Shown here: in pieces, positions 26,783-36,387 of the stretch
How positions within the stretch are numbered: position 1 is the first letter of the stretch
Layout of the letters: each line of letters starts with the position of its first letter
NCBI RefSeq assembly: GCF_000168975.1
Contig: NZ_AAUW01000030.1
Coordinates: forward strand, 1 to 62,357
DNA: 62,357 bases
Direction: 5' to 3'
DNA from: Roseibium aggregatum IAM 12614
GTDB taxonomy: Bacteria > Pseudomonadota > Alphaproteobacteria > Rhizobiales > Stappiaceae
Made by a program: the position numbers and the translations under genes
The notes under the pieces: generated by a model
What the model was told of the DNA's origin: nothing
The model's input: only the letters and a program-made list of their open reading frames with translations
The model's database searches: none

Positions 26783-28471
26783 TCAGACGACCGGCTCTAC
26801 CTGCCGTCTGGAGGTTTGCGTCCGGAATGATGACGCGCTGGAGCGGGCAAGGTAGATCACCGGGATCAGACCGACCAGGACGATCGCTAGCGAGGGCAAG
26901 GCGGCCTCGCCGAACGCCTCGCGCGAGGCCGCCTCGAACACTGTCGTTGCCAGGGTTTCGAAGTTGAACGGGCGCAGGAGCACCGTTGCCGGCAGTTCTT
27001 TCATGCAATCGACGAAGCTGAGCAGGGCCGCGGAGAGCAGCACCGGCTTCAGGATAGGCAGGTGGATCTGTGTCAGGGTTTGTCCGCTGTTGCGGCCGAG
27101 CGTGCGCGCGGCCATGTCGAGATGCGGCGTGATCCGGCCGAAGCCGCCTTCCACCTGGCCATAGGAGACGGCAAGGAAGCGGACCACATAGGCAAAAACC
27201 AGGCCGGTGCCGCTGCCCAGCAACAGAAGACCGGTACTGATGCCGAACCAGGCTTCCATGCGGGCGTCGAGAAAATTGTCGAAGCCTGCCAGCGGCACAA
27301 GAATGCCGATGGCCAGAACGGTGCCCGGAATGGCGTAGCCGATGGAGGCGAGCCGGACGGCGACTTTCAGCGGGCCCCTGGGATTGAGGCGCAGGGCATA
27401 GGCCAGGGCAACGGAAATGAGTACGGTGATCAATGCCGCAATGGCGGCAAGGCTAAGGCTGTTCCAGATTGCATCCAGAAATCGGCCGTCCCAGAAGCTC
27501 TCCAGCCGCCGGCTGGCAAGGTCTGCAAGCAACAGGCCGGGCACAACGAAGCCGACAAAGACAGGTGTCAGGCACAACAGCAGCGCCAGTGCAGCCTGCC
27601 AACGGCCCAGTTCGAACCGCGTTGGCGGGCGGTGCTTGGAACCGCCGCCACTGTCGAAGCGCTGTTTCCGCCGGCCGAACCGTTCCAGCCAGAGCAGGAG
27701 GAACACCATCACCAGCATGGCCAGCGCAAGCTGGGCGGCGCCGCCAAGGCTGGAGCGGTGCAGCCAGGTGTCATAGACGGAAAAGGTCAGCGTCTTTACG
27801 CCGAAGAACGTCACAGCGCCGATATCGTTGAGGCATTCCATCAAGGCAAGCGATATGCCGATGACGATGGCGGGCCGTGCCAGGGGCAGGGCGACGCGGA
27901 AGAAAAGCCCGTAAGGTGAAGCACCAAGCGTGCGCGAGACATCCAGCGTCGAAGCGGACTGGATCAGGAAGCTCGCCCGGGTTATCAGATAGACGTAAGG
28001 GTAGAGCACCGCGCCCATGACGAAGATGGCGCCGCCGAGCGAGCGGATCTCGGGAAACCAGTAGTCTCTGGAAGTCTTGAAGCCGAAGAGTGTGCGGATC
28101 AGGCTCTGCACCGGTCCGGTATAATCGAGCACTTCGACATAGGCGAAGGCGACAATGTAGGTCGGCACGGCCAGAGGTACGAGAAGGGCCCAGTCGAGAA
28201 CCTTCCTTCCCGGGAAATTGCACATCGTTACCAGCCAGGCGGTGGCCACGCCGGTAATGCCCGTGGTCAGCCCGACGCCCAGCATCAGCAGGACCGTGGT
28301 TTGCAGGGAGCCGGGCAGAACCGTCGTCAGAAGATGGCCCCAGACCTCGCCCGTGGGCGTCACTGCAATCCAGACAATCGCAGCCATCGGCAACAGCACC
28401 AGCGCGGCAATCGCCAGCGATGCAATTTGCCAGAAACGGTCAGCAACAGTGAGGGAGGGCGTGCGCAGCAA
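26783..28471 (-). CDS. Ferric iron ABC transporter permease (FbpB-like, fused double domain)
   Basis: 562 residues with about twelve membrane helices in two homologous halves. Each half has an EAA-type loop: SRTLGASPYGLFFRVALPLARPA in the first and ARTLGRNSGQTLTQIHLPILKP in the second. This fused arrangement is typical of FbpB/SfuB Fe(III) permeases. The start is uncertain (TTG 28471, weak ribosome site). The binding protein lies upstream on the same strand beyond a terminator and a repeat. No ATPase gene is adjacent. Confidence 0.82.
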   Translation of the reverse strand: MLRTPSLTVADRFWQIASLAIAALVLLPMAAIVWIAVTPTGEVWGHLLTTVLPGSLQTTVLLMLGVGLTTGITGVATAWLVTMCNFPGRKVLDWALLVPLAVPTYIVAFAYVEVLDYTGPVQSLIRTLFGFKTSRDYWFPEIRSLGGAIFVMGAVLYPYVYLITRASFLIQSASTLDVSRTLGASPYGLFFRVALPLARPAIVIGISLALMECLNDIGAVTFFGVKTLTFSVYDTWLHRSSLGGAAQLALAMLVMVFLLLWLERFGRRKQRFDSGGGSKHRPPTRFELGRWQAALALLLCLTPVFVGFVVPGLLLADLASRRLESFWDGRFLDAIWNSLSLAAIAALITVLISVALAYALRLNPRGPLKVAVRLASIGYAIPGTVLAIGILVPLAGFDNFLDARMEAWFGISTGLLLLGSGTGLVFAYVVRFLAVSYGQVEGGFGRITPHLDMAARTLGRNSGQTLTQIHLPILKPVLLSAALLSFVDCMKELPATVLLRPFNFETLATTVFEAASREAFGEAALPSLAIVLVGLIPVIYLARSSASSFRTQTSRRQVEPVV

Positions 28472-28589
28472 GGCCTGTCATTTCTTTGAGAATGGTTCGC
28501 AGGAAGCTCTATAGGCAATTGCTGGAAAATGCAAAAGCCAAGAGATCCCGAGGCGTGACCTGAATTTTTGCGGTGGTTTTCTTTTCGTC

Positions 28590-28700
28590 ATGCCATGGCT
28601 CGACCATGGCATCCATGCCGTTGAGGATCGGATCGACGTCACCTCTGAATTTTGTCGACAGGGAACGGCATGCATTGCCGGATCAAGTCCGGCAATGACG
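28590..28700. repeat. REP-like palindromic repeat between the iron genes
   Basis: GTCATGCCATGGCTCGACC-type sequence at 28590-28610 and the self-complementary GCCGGATCAAGTCCGGC (28677-28693) followed by AATGACGG are characteristic of dispersed intergenic repeats in Hyphomicrobiales genomes. It separates the FbpA and FbpB genes. Confidence 0.5.
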
Positions 28701-28744
28701 GGCCCCATAATAGTTTGAAAGTCCGCCTTCCTTGCTCTCAACAG

Positions 28745-28768
28745 AAAAGCGCCGCAAAATGCGGCGCC
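28745..28768 (-). terminator. Terminator after the iron-binding protein gene
   Basis: On the minus strand GCGCCGCA-TTT-TGCGGCGC is followed by TTTTCTGTT, 23 bases after the fbpA-like stop codon. Confidence 0.75.
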
Positions 28769-28790
28769 AGTCTTTCTTGTCGATCTAGGC

Positions 28791-29834
28791 TCAGGAGGCC
28801 GGGCCGTCGTCGAAGCCGACCTTGTCGATCAGCTCGCTTGCCGTCTTGCGGTTCTTGGCAATGTCGGCCAGCGGCAGGGTGTCCTTCTTGAAGTCGCCCC
28901 AGCTTGCAACGCGTTCGGAAACCGCAACACCTGGCTTGACCGGATATTCATGGTTGGTCTCGGCGTAGATTTCCTGGGCTTCACCGGAGGACAGGAATTC
29001 GATCAGCTTGACCGCATTGTCCTTGTGCGGAGCGTTTTTCGCCAGGATGACGCCTGCAATGTTCACGTGGCTGCCGCGGTCGTCGGTGTTCGGGAACAGG
29101 ATGCGCACGCTCTCGGCCCAGGTCTGCTGTTCCGGCTCCTTATCGTTGGTCTGCATCAGACCCATGTAATAGGTGTTGCCAAGCGCGATGTCGCATTCAC
29201 CGGCGAAGATTGCCTTCACCTGGGCGCGGTCGTTGCCGGCCGGTTTGCGGGCAAGGTTGTCGCGAACGCCTTCAAGCCACTTTTCGGTTTCTTCCGGGCC
29301 ATGATGGGCGACCATCGAGGCGACCAGCCCGACGGTGTAGACATGCTGTCCGGAACGGGTGCACAGGCGGCCCTTCCACTTCGGATCGGCAAGTTCCTCA
29401 TAGGTGATGCTGTCCTGCTCGACCCGCTCCTTGGAGGCGTAGATCACGCGGGCGCGGTTGGTCAGGCCGATCCAGTGGCCTTCCGGATCGCGAAATTCGG
29501 CCGGTACGTTGGCGTTGACGATGTCGGATTCAACCGGCTGCGAAATGCCGAGCTGTTTGGCGCCGTCCAGGCGGCCGATGTCGACGGTCAGGAGAACGTC
29601 GGCAGGTGAGTTGGCGCCTTCCGCTGCAATGCGCTCGCCCAGGCCTTCAGCGGCAAAGACCACGTTGGTCTTGATGCCGGTTTCCTTGGTGAAGGCGTCC
29701 AGCAGCGGCTCGATCAGGTAAGGCTGGCGGTAGGAGTAGATGTTCACTTCCCCGTCGGCAAATGCGGGTACGGCAGAAAGGGTTGCCGAAGACAGCAGGG
29801 CGGCGCCTGCCAGGATACGGAAAGTGGAGTTCAT
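28791..29834 (-). CDS. Fe(III) ABC transporter periplasmic binding protein (FbpA-like)
   Basis: Signal peptide MNSTFRILAGAALLSSATLS...AFA/DG, then VNIYSYRQPYLIEPLLDAF. Iron-coordinating tyrosines are recognisable: the YSYRQ region and the adjacent pair Tyr222-Tyr223 in GNTYYMGLM, the hallmark of transferrin-like bacterial FbpA. It captures ferric iron in the periplasm for the permease encoded downstream. An Irr-box-like element lies about 110 bases upstream, arguing for iron- or haem-responsive control. Confidence 0.9.
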   Translation of the reverse strand: MNSTFRILAGAALLSSATLSAVPAFADGEVNIYSYRQPYLIEPLLDAFTKETGIKTNVVFAAEGLGERIAAEGANSPADVLLTVDIGRLDGAKQLGISQPVESDIVNANVPAEFRDPEGHWIGLTNRARVIYASKERVEQDSITYEELADPKWKGRLCTRSGQHVYTVGLVASMVAHHGPEETEKWLEGVRDNLARKPAGNDRAQVKAIFAGECDIALGNTYYMGLMQTNDKEPEQQTWAESVRILFPNTDDRGSHVNIAGVILAKNAPHKDNAVKLIEFLSSGEAQEIYAETNHEYPVKPGVAVSERVASWGDFKKDTLPLADIAKNRKTASELIDKVGFDDGPAS

Positions 29835-29943
29835 GTAACTCTCCCGGTGAAAAGGTTCTTGTTGGCCGGATTTTGGGTCCGACGCTTGCCGGGAATATGT
29901 CGTCGGAGTGGTCCGAAGTCAATAAATCAAGCAAAATCAATAC

Positions 29944-29960
29944 TTTAGAATTATTCAAAA
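29944..29960. promoter_or_regulatory. Irr-box (ICE)-like element
   Basis: TTTAGAATTATTCAAAA matches the ICE pattern TTTAGAA-N3-TTCTAAA with one mismatch. It lies upstream of the ferric-iron binding protein gene in an AT-rich segment. Irr is the main iron regulator of Hyphomicrobiales. Confidence 0.6.
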
Positions 29961-30102
29961 CTAACTGGAGGATTGCATTCCACTATTTTCCCGAAAACCG
30001 GTGAGAATACAGGAGTTTAAGACTCTACTTTATGGGTGCAGAGCTGGCAAAGCCCGTCTCTGTGGCTGATCACGAACGCGTTACCGGTGGCGTGAAAAAC
30101 TG

Positions 30103-30795
30103 TCACACCCAGGTAAATGCCTGCCGCAGGAAGGCTGTGCCGTTGCTTTGCTGCCAGACGCCATGGGCCATGATCACCTTTTCCGGCGCCCATGCCAGGA
30201 TCCTGTCCCGGCAGGCACGGGCCTTCCGGCGGTCGAAAAAGCTCAACCGCCATTCCAGGGGCGCATACCCCTTGCCTTCGACAATGCCCCAGAGGCCGGC
30301 GATCCAGCGCTGCCAGGGCTTCCAGAACCGCTCCAGGAACCCTTGCGAAAAATGTTCGCTGAGATCGGCCAGGATGACCGTTCTGGATGGCCTGTGCAGG
30401 AACACGACTTCGTCCATCACGGGCGAGCCGGAAAAGCGGACCATGTCGAAGGCGCCTTCAAAGGCGTCAGGCACGGTCTCGTCCAGCGCGGCTTCGAAGA
30501 CAAGATCGGAGCGTTTGGAAATCGTGCTTTGAGGTCCCCAGAGCTTTGCCTCCGGCCAGGCAGCCTTCCAGTCCTGCAGAAACAGGTGATGGATCTTGTT
30601 GGGGCTGACGAGATGTGCCGGGGTGCCCAGGTCATCGATCTTTCGGCGGATCTCCGGCGTCAGGGCGATGGGCGACCAGACCCAAAGCCTGCCGGACGGC
30701 AAGCGGACGATCACACAGCGGGTTGGATAAGCGAGGCCGTAGAAGGAGACATTGCCCCCTTCCAGGATCCAGATATTGCTGTCGACTTCAATCAA
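30103..30795 (-). CDS. DUF4336 protein, metallo-beta-lactamase-like fold
   Basis: 230 residues opening with IEVDSNIWILEGGNVSFYGLAYPTRCVIVRL and continuing IALTPEIRRKIDDLG and LVSPNKIHHLFL, which is the DUF4336 pattern. The fold resembles metallo-beta-lactamases, but the HxHxDH zinc motif is missing, so hydrolase activity is doubtful. It lies 25 bases downstream of the large kinase gene on the same strand and could be co-transcribed; no functional link is evident. Confidence 0.7.
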   Translation of the reverse strand: MIEVDSNIWILEGGNVSFYGLAYPTRCVIVRLPSGRLWVWSPIALTPEIRRKIDDLGTPAHLVSPNKIHHLFLQDWKAAWPEAKLWGPQSTISKRSDLVFEAALDETVPDAFEGAFDMVRFSGSPVMDEVVFLHRPSRTVILADLSEHFSQGFLERFWKPWQRWIAGLWGIVEGKGYAPLEWRLSFFDRRKARACRDRILAWAPEKVIMAHGVWQQSNGTAFLRQAFTWV

Positions 30796-30820
30796 GAACC
30801 GCTCCTGACGGGGCCCGGCA

Positions 30821-33800
30821 TTATTCCGAAAGCACCCGCTGCGTCGGGAAGATGATTTCCACCAGCGTGCCCTGGTCAGGCGTGGAATCGATGTGGAAGC
30901 TGGCCCGGTTGGCCTCGACCAGCGCCTTTGTCAGCGGCAGGCCAAGCCCGGTACCGCCTCCGCGGCTGGATGTATGAAGTTGCCGGAACGGTTCAAGGGC
31001 GGCGGCCAGTTGCTTTGATGTCATGCCGGTGCCGGTGTCGCGGACACGCAGCGCAACCTCGCCGTTGCTCTCCAGCGCGGTCGACAGGATCACCTGGCCA
31101 CCCGACTTGTTGTATTTGATGGCGTTGGACAGAAGGTTCAGCACGATCTGGCGCAGCGAGCGCGGGTCGGCCACGACATCAGGCACGGATTCCGGAAGGC
31201 TTGCGCGGATGATCACCCGCTCCCGGTTGGCCTGCGGCTGCATCAGGGCAACGCACTCGTTGATGACGTCGTTGGTCGAGACTGCGGAGAACTTCAGATC
31301 CAGCTTGCCCGCCTCGATCTTGGAAAGGTCCAGAAGATCGTTGATCAGGCTCATGATGTGCGAGCCGGATGTGCGAATGTCCTTGAGGTAGTCCTTGTAG
31401 CGGTCGTTTCCGATCGGGCCGAAGCGTTCTTCCATCATCACTTCCGAAAAGCCGATGATGGCGTTCAGAGGCGTGCGGATCTCATGGCTGATCTTGGCCA
31501 GGAAATCGGACTTCTGCGAACTTGCGTTTTCCGCCTGGCGCTTGGCCTGGGTCAGTTCCTCTTCAGCCGTCTTCCACTGGGTGATGTCTCGCAGCACCGC
31601 GCAGTATTTGACATCGTCCTTGGTGCCGCTGATCCGGCCGATGGTCATGAACAGCGGGATGAGCCCGCCGGTCGGAACCTTGCCCAGCACTTCGCGGCCA
31701 TCGTTGAGGATGGAGGCTACGCCGTTACGCGACAGCCCATCCAGATAGTCGGCGGCGGCGCGGTGGCTTTCCGGCGCCAGGAATTCGGTCAGCGGCGCTC
31801 CGATCATGTCGGACCGGTTGGCGCTGAACAGGGCTTCCGCCGAACCGTTCACCTTCAAGATGGTGCCGTTCTGATCGAGCACCAGAACACCATCGGTAGC
31901 CGTTTCCAGGATGGTGTCCATCTCGGCGATCTGGTTGCGTGCGCTGTCGAGTTCCGCGCGCACCTCCGCAAAGAAGTTCGGCGAGGATGGAGCCGCAGCC
32001 GCAGGTGCCGGTTTTACCTTGCGTTCGGTGATCGAAATCATCAGCCCCCGGCTGCCGTTCCATGGCACCGAATGCATATGCGCATCGACATTCAGAACAC
32101 CGCCGTCGGACAGGCGCATCTTCATGGTCTCGTCGACCTCGCCGTCCATGCCTTCATCCGGCAACTCTTCCGCGTCATCGATGAACAGCGCCTCAAGACC
32201 GCCTGCTTCGGACAGGGCGGCAATCGATCTGTAACCAAGCATCCTCAACAGCGCCTTGTTGGCGTAGAGAACCTCGCGATCGTGGGCGATGGCGATGCCG
32301 ATGGGCAAGCGGTCCAGCAGACTGGGGTCGATCGGCCCGGCTTCCGGAACCTCCGGCGGCAGGTCGTCGACCGGCTCTTCCGGATCGGGGGCGTCGAAAT
32401 CTTCAAGATCGCCCTCAAGCCGTGCTCCGAGTGCTTCGGCAATCTTGCGGAAAGCTTGCCGCTCGGGCCGGGAAAGGCCAGAGGTATCCACCGGAACGAG
32501 ACGCGGCTTGACAGTCGCAAGCGGGATGACCTGTCCGGTCTTCTTCGGTTCGTCCGCCACTTCGGCGGCCTTGTCTTCGCTTTCGAAGGCAGCGGTTTCC
32601 TCAAAGAACTCGCGCTCGTCGGCGGCATCATCCGTTTCGAGCGATGCGGCCACAGCTTCGATCTCACGGTCTTCTTCCTCGACGAGATCGAAATGCGTGT
32701 CTTCAAAAGCGGGTTCTGGCTCGAACGGATCCTCGTCCCGTGTCGAGGTATCTTCTTTCCCCGTTTGAAGGACTTCGTCCGCCTCGGTAAGCCGGTCGTC
32801 AGTATCGTCGGCTTCCACCGCTATGGTCGGCATGTCGTCGTCTTCCTCAAAGAGGTCACGCGGCTTCTTGGCAGCTTCCTTGTAGGCCTTGGCCAGCGAC
32901 TTGACCGCGCTTTCGATTTCGGCCGGCTTCAGCGCCGCGGGTCCGGAAATGCCGGTCGGCTCGACGGCTGAAGGTTTGGGCTTAACCACGGCAGTGCCGG
33001 TCTCTTCAACGGTCGGTTCGTCGCTTGCCTCATCGCTCTCGTCCGTCAGATCAGCATCGTCCTGGTCAGACGCGGCAGCCTCTGTCGCGGCGTCGCTGGT
33101 GTCGACTTCAGGATCGTCTGCGCCAGGATCGCCTGCGTCAGGGTCGAGGTCTTCGGCTGCCGCTTCCAGCGTGTCTTCCGTCTCGTCGTCGCCAGTTTCT
33201 TCGCTCAACGTTCCTGCATCTTCAGTGTGAGCGTCGAAGCCGGATGCATCACCGGTCTCTTCAGCAGGTTCATCATCGCTGGAGACAGACGCCTCTTCGG
33301 TCGCCTCCGCAACGGCGCTTTCTTCCGGTGAAACCACGCTTTCCGGAGCGTCTTGCAGGCCCGATTCCAGGGCCTTGAACTTGCTGTCGAGCGCCGCACC
33401 CGGCAGATCGTCGAAATCCTGGTCAGCTTCCGGACGGGCATCATCAGCCGCTTTGTCAGCCTCACGAGCTGCGGTGTCTGCCTTTGCAGGCTGATCTGGC
33501 TTTGCAGGCGGTTCGGCAGGGCGCTGCGGGGTCTTGCCGGTAAACTTCGCCAGCGACCCGACCAGAGCCGCTGCGCTTGCACCCAGAAATGTCTTGCCCG
33601 CAAAAGAGTCCGGTTTTGCCGGTTTCAACTCCGCAAGCTTCGCTGCTGCGTCAGCCGTTGCCTGTTGCTGTGCTGCGTCCAGCGCTTCAACGTCGCGGCT
33701 GGGCGTCTCCGTGCTTTTGTCGGCTGTTTCAGAGACGGCGTCATCATCGTCCCGTGCGACTTCGGCCTTGTTGTCATCGCCGTCGGCGGCACGGTCATCG

Positions 33801-35512
33801 TCCATGTCCGCCACTGCGGTGGGGGCACTGGCTTCTGCACCGGCGACAGCGTCCGGCTGCGTGTCAGCGCTGCGCGCGATGTCTTCCTCCGAAAGCTGGT
33901 CGGCTCCGGCCTCGGTCTCCTGAGAGACTGTCTCACCTGCCCCGACAACGGCGAGCACCGGTCCGGTGGGCAGGTCGCCGCGCTCCGGCACCGCGTCGGC
34001 GGTCCGGCACACGCCGAAGCCCCGATAGCCTTCGAACTTCCTGTTCCGGTCAAAGGCGGGCAGGGCAGCCATATCGACGGGCACGCGCAGGGCTGCGCCC
34101 GAGACAGGCCAGTCTATGGTCTTGCCGCTCCAGGTATCGCGCCGGTCGAGCGCCCGCGCAATGTGTCCGCGCGGGTCGAGGTCGAATGCCTCAGCTACCT
34201 CCTGCCAGGTCAGGCCGACGATGTCTGTCGACGACGGGCCGAGAACTTCGGCAAATTCGTCGGACAGAAACGTGAAGCGCTGGTCGATATCCATCTTCCA
34301 GGCAAAACGCACAGGCCTGCGCCGCGGCTGGAAGACGAAGTCATCGTTTTGGTCCGTATCCGTATCCCCGGCTGTGTCTTCGGCGGTTGCTTCTTCAACA
34401 GCAGCAGCTTCGGGCTCAGACCTTTCGGAGCCGGCGTCCTCGCCGTCAGCATCCGCGGCAATGTCTTCAGCCGTCTCTGCGCTGCCCTCTTCAATTTCGT
34501 CAGGCGTCTCTAGAATAGAGGCGTCGAGGTCGACCTCGCCGGGATCCATCGAAGAGAGCTCGTCAGACATGACAGGGCTGGCGGCAATCGATTGCTCGTC
34601 ATCGGTCTGGCTGTCGAGATCTTCCTCAAAGGGCTCATCTTCGGCTGGCGCCTCCGCGGTCGGCGTTTGAGCTACGTCCTCGGAGGTTTCAAGCTCGTCT
34701 TCATCGGCTCGCACCCAGCCGGCATCGTCCATGGCGGTTTCGGTCGCCCTGTCCTCGTCGGAGGAAGTTGTCTCTGCCGCAACACCAGTGGCGGCACCGG
34801 CGGCGAGAAGCCCGGCCCCAGTCGCGGATGTCTCTTGCGCGGGCGTGCTTTCGGAAGCGCTGTCCCCGGCGTCCGTTTCGCCGTCTGCCAGAGGCTGGTT
34901 TTCGAGCACCACCAGCTTCTGACGGTCAGTCAGCTTCAGCACGACGCCTTCGTGAAAGGCACCTTCCAGCTCCAGCGGTCCGAACAGCGCCGTCTGGCCG
35001 TCCGGTATGTCGAGGTCTTCCGGCGTTCCGCCGAGCTCGCCGACACGGCTCTCCACCGAACCGGCATTCGTCACGAACACGGTGGCATCGCTGCCGCGCA
35101 GCAAATGTGCAAATGCCGGTAGCGGGTCCTTCGTCATCGAAAGCCCCTTGTCGCCGCATACGATCAGGGCGGCGGCATCGCCAGTTTCCAGCTCGATGCG
35201 CATGCACTGGCAGGTCAGCAGCATGACGCGCAGGCCGCGGTAAAAGCGGAGCCTGTCGATGCTGAATTTGTCGGTGAGACCGGATTCGGCAATGCGCGCG
35301 ATATGCGGACGGGCCGGCGAGCGCTCGAGCGACGTCAGGCTGGCCAGATCGGAAACGGTCTGCGCGGAAAAGAAAGCCGCACCGGCAGCATTCGCCCAAA
35401 GAATGCGGGCGCCGTCCGCCGACCAGAGCCAGGCTGCCCTTTTGTCGTCGACAAGCTGAACCAGATCATCCATGGCGGTCAGTTCCAGGAATGATAGGGT
35501 CTGTTCGTCCAT
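30821..35512 (-). CDS. Giant PAS-domain histidine kinase of the PdhS/DivJ/PleC type with acidic insert
   Basis: 1563 residues. The start (ATG 35512, GGAGC seven bases upstream) leads into a PAS-like segment (WLWSADGARILWANAAG). A second PAS-like block lies near 430-530 (MDIDQRFTFLSDEFAEVLG), and two more near the end (LLDRLPIGIAIAHDREVLYAN; VLVLDQNGTILKVNGSAEALF). The kinase core has His1343 in SHEIRTPLNAIIGF, then NLLSNAIKYNKSGG, RDTGTGM and GGTGLGLPL. The core closely resembles PdhS kinases that act on DivK in Brucella. Between the PAS blocks, several hundred residues are mostly Asp, Glu, Ala, Thr and Ser and look disordered. No membrane helix is seen, so it is probably cytosolic and localised by partners. 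Confidence 0.85.
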   Translation of the reverse strand: MDEQTLSFLELTAMDDLVQLVDDKRAAWLWSADGARILWANAAGAAFFSAQTVSDLASLTSLERSPARPHIARIAESGLTDKFSIDRLRFYRGLRVMLLTCQCMRIELETGDAAALIVCGDKGLSMTKDPLPAFAHLLRGSDATVFVTNAGSVESRVGELGGTPEDLDIPDGQTALFGPLELEGAFHEGVVLKLTDRQKLVVLENQPLADGETDAGDSASESTPAQETSATGAGLLAAGAATGVAAETTSSDEDRATETAMDDAGWVRADEDELETSEDVAQTPTAEAPAEDEPFEEDLDSQTDDEQSIAASPVMSDELSSMDPGEVDLDASILETPDEIEEGSAETAEDIAADADGEDAGSERSEPEAAAVEEATAEDTAGDTDTDQNDDFVFQPRRRPVRFAWKMDIDQRFTFLSDEFAEVLGPSSTDIVGLTWQEVAEAFDLDPRGHIARALDRRDTWSGKTIDWPVSGAALRVPVDMAALPAFDRNRKFEGYRGFGVCRTADAVPERGDLPTGPVLAVVGAGETVSQETEAGADQLSEEDIARSADTQPDAVAGAEASAPTAVADMDDDRAADGDDNKAEVARDDDDAVSETADKSTETPSRDVEALDAAQQQATADAAAKLAELKPAKPDSFAGKTFLGASAAALVGSLAKFTGKTPQRPAEPPAKPDQPAKADTAAREADKAADDARPEADQDFDDLPGAALDSKFKALESGLQDAPESVVSPEESAVAEATEEASVSSDDEPAEETGDASGFDAHTEDAGTLSEETGDDETEDTLEAAAEDLDPDAGDPGADDPEVDTSDAATEAAASDQDDADLTDESDEASDEPTVEETGTAVVKPKPSAVEPTGISGPAALKPAEIESAVKSLAKAYKEAAKKPRDLFEEDDDMPTIAVEADDTDDRLTEADEVLQTGKEDTSTRDEDPFEPEPAFEDTHFDLVEEEDREIEAVAASLETDDAADEREFFEETAAFESEDKAAEVADEPKKTGQVIPLATVKPRLVPVDTSGLSRPERQAFRKIAEALGARLEGDLEDFDAPDPEEPVDDLPPEVPEAGPIDPSLLDRLPIGIAIAHDREVLYANKALLRMLGYRSIAALSEAGGLEALFIDDAEELPDEGMDGEVDETMKMRLSDGGVLNVDAHMHSVPWNGSRGLMISITERKVKPAPAAAAPSSPNFFAEVRAELDSARNQIAEMDTILETATDGVLVLDQNGTILKVNGSAEALFSANRSDMIGAPLTEFLAPESHRAAADYLDGLSRNGVASILNDGREVLGKVPTGGLIPLFMTIGRISGTKDDVKYCAVLRDITQWKTAEEELTQAKRQAENASSQKSDFLAKISHEIRTPLNAIIGFSEVMMEERFGPIGNDRYKDYLKDIRTSGSHIMSLINDLLDLSKIEAGKLDLKFSAVSTNDVINECVALMQPQANRERVIIRASLPESVPDVVADPRSLRQIVLNLLSNAIKYNKSGGQVILSTALESNGEVALRVRDTGTGMTSKQLAAALEPFRQLHTSSRGGGTGLGLPLTKALVEANRASFHIDSTPDQGTLVEIIFPTQRVLSE

Positions 35513-35773
35513 GGCTCTGCTCCAAACTGGTCCGCAATACCGGTTGACGGGTGCGTGGCGGCCGGGTTTGCCTAAAGTGGTAAACACTCCGTTAATACAA
35601 GCAATCTCCAACTCAGTCCACGTAAAGCAAGGTTGCTAAAGGGGTTACATGAAGGCGTGGTTAATCCAACTGGACAAGTTTGCCGGAATGCCATCGCCGT
35701 GTTACGAATTTTTGGCATGGAAGGATTTCAGGATACCCGCCTGACATCTTTCGTCGACCTGAGGAGTGCCGAC

Positions 35774-36160
35774 ATGAGTACAGACAAACCCGGTTTTGAA
35801 ATTCCCGACCAGATGCGCGATTTCGCGGAAAAGAGTGTCGACCAGGCCCGCAAGGCCTTCGACGACTTCATGGGCGCGACCCACAAGGCTGTCAGCAATG
35901 TGGAAGATAGCGCGAATGCAGTTCAGGCCGGAGCCGCGGATGTAAACAAGAAGGCACTGTCCTATGCTGAAGAGCATGTCGACGCGGCCTTCAAATTCGC
36001 ACAGGAACTGGTCAAGGCAGAAAATGTCGAGGACATGATGAAGCTGCAGCAGGACTATCTGCGCAGGCAGATGGAATCCCTCGGCGAACAGGCGCGCGAG
36101 TTTTCCAACTCGGCGACCAAGGCCGTTCAGGACGCCGCCAAGGCGACCCAGAAAAAATAA
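35774..36160 (+). CDS. Phasin family protein, short
   Basis: 128 residues, wholly helical, with the phasin pattern FDDFMGATHKAV, NKKALSYAEEHVDAAFKFAQELVKAENVEDMMKLQQDYLRRQMESLGEQ. Phasins coat polyhydroxyalkanoate granules or bind other assemblies. ATG 35774 has GAGGAG upstream; the long upstream extension of the frame is not protein-like. A Lys-rich tail (KATQKK) ends it. Its paralogue lies 365 bases downstream. Confidence 0.85.
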   Translation: MSTDKPGFEIPDQMRDFAEKSVDQARKAFDDFMGATHKAVSNVEDSANAVQAGAADVNKKALSYAEEHVDAAFKFAQELVKAENVEDMMKLQQDYLRRQMESLGEQAREFSNSATKAVQDAAKATQKK

Positions 36161-36209
36161 GCCCCCCGGCTTTTTTCCTTGCGCAGGGCGGCACAACCCC
36201 GCGCAAGGC
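36152..36209 (+). terminator. Terminator-like hairpins after the first phasin gene
   Basis: AAAAAATAAGCC-CCCC-GGCTTTTTT (36152-36176) overlaps the stop codon and ends in a T-run. A second stem, CCTTGCGC/GCGCAAGG, follows (36177-36209). Confidence 0.6.
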
Positions 36210-36387
36210 GTCAAAAGTGTTTCATTGAACTTCTCCAGTTTTGGTTGTATTTTTCATCAGGTGCATTCACCCGATTTCATCTTCTCTTGTCAGGCCAATG
36301 ACTTGGCATGCCACGCGTTCTTTCCGACAGGTTTGTTGCAGAACGGAACAGCGGAAACACGAGAGATCCCCGACGGTAATTTAATTG

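Noticed and set aside
31358..34513. Long plus-strand frames (537 and 386 codons) opposite the large kinase gene.
   Set aside because: They have no family motifs, while the kinase on the other strand has unambiguous PAS, HisKA and HATPase segments.
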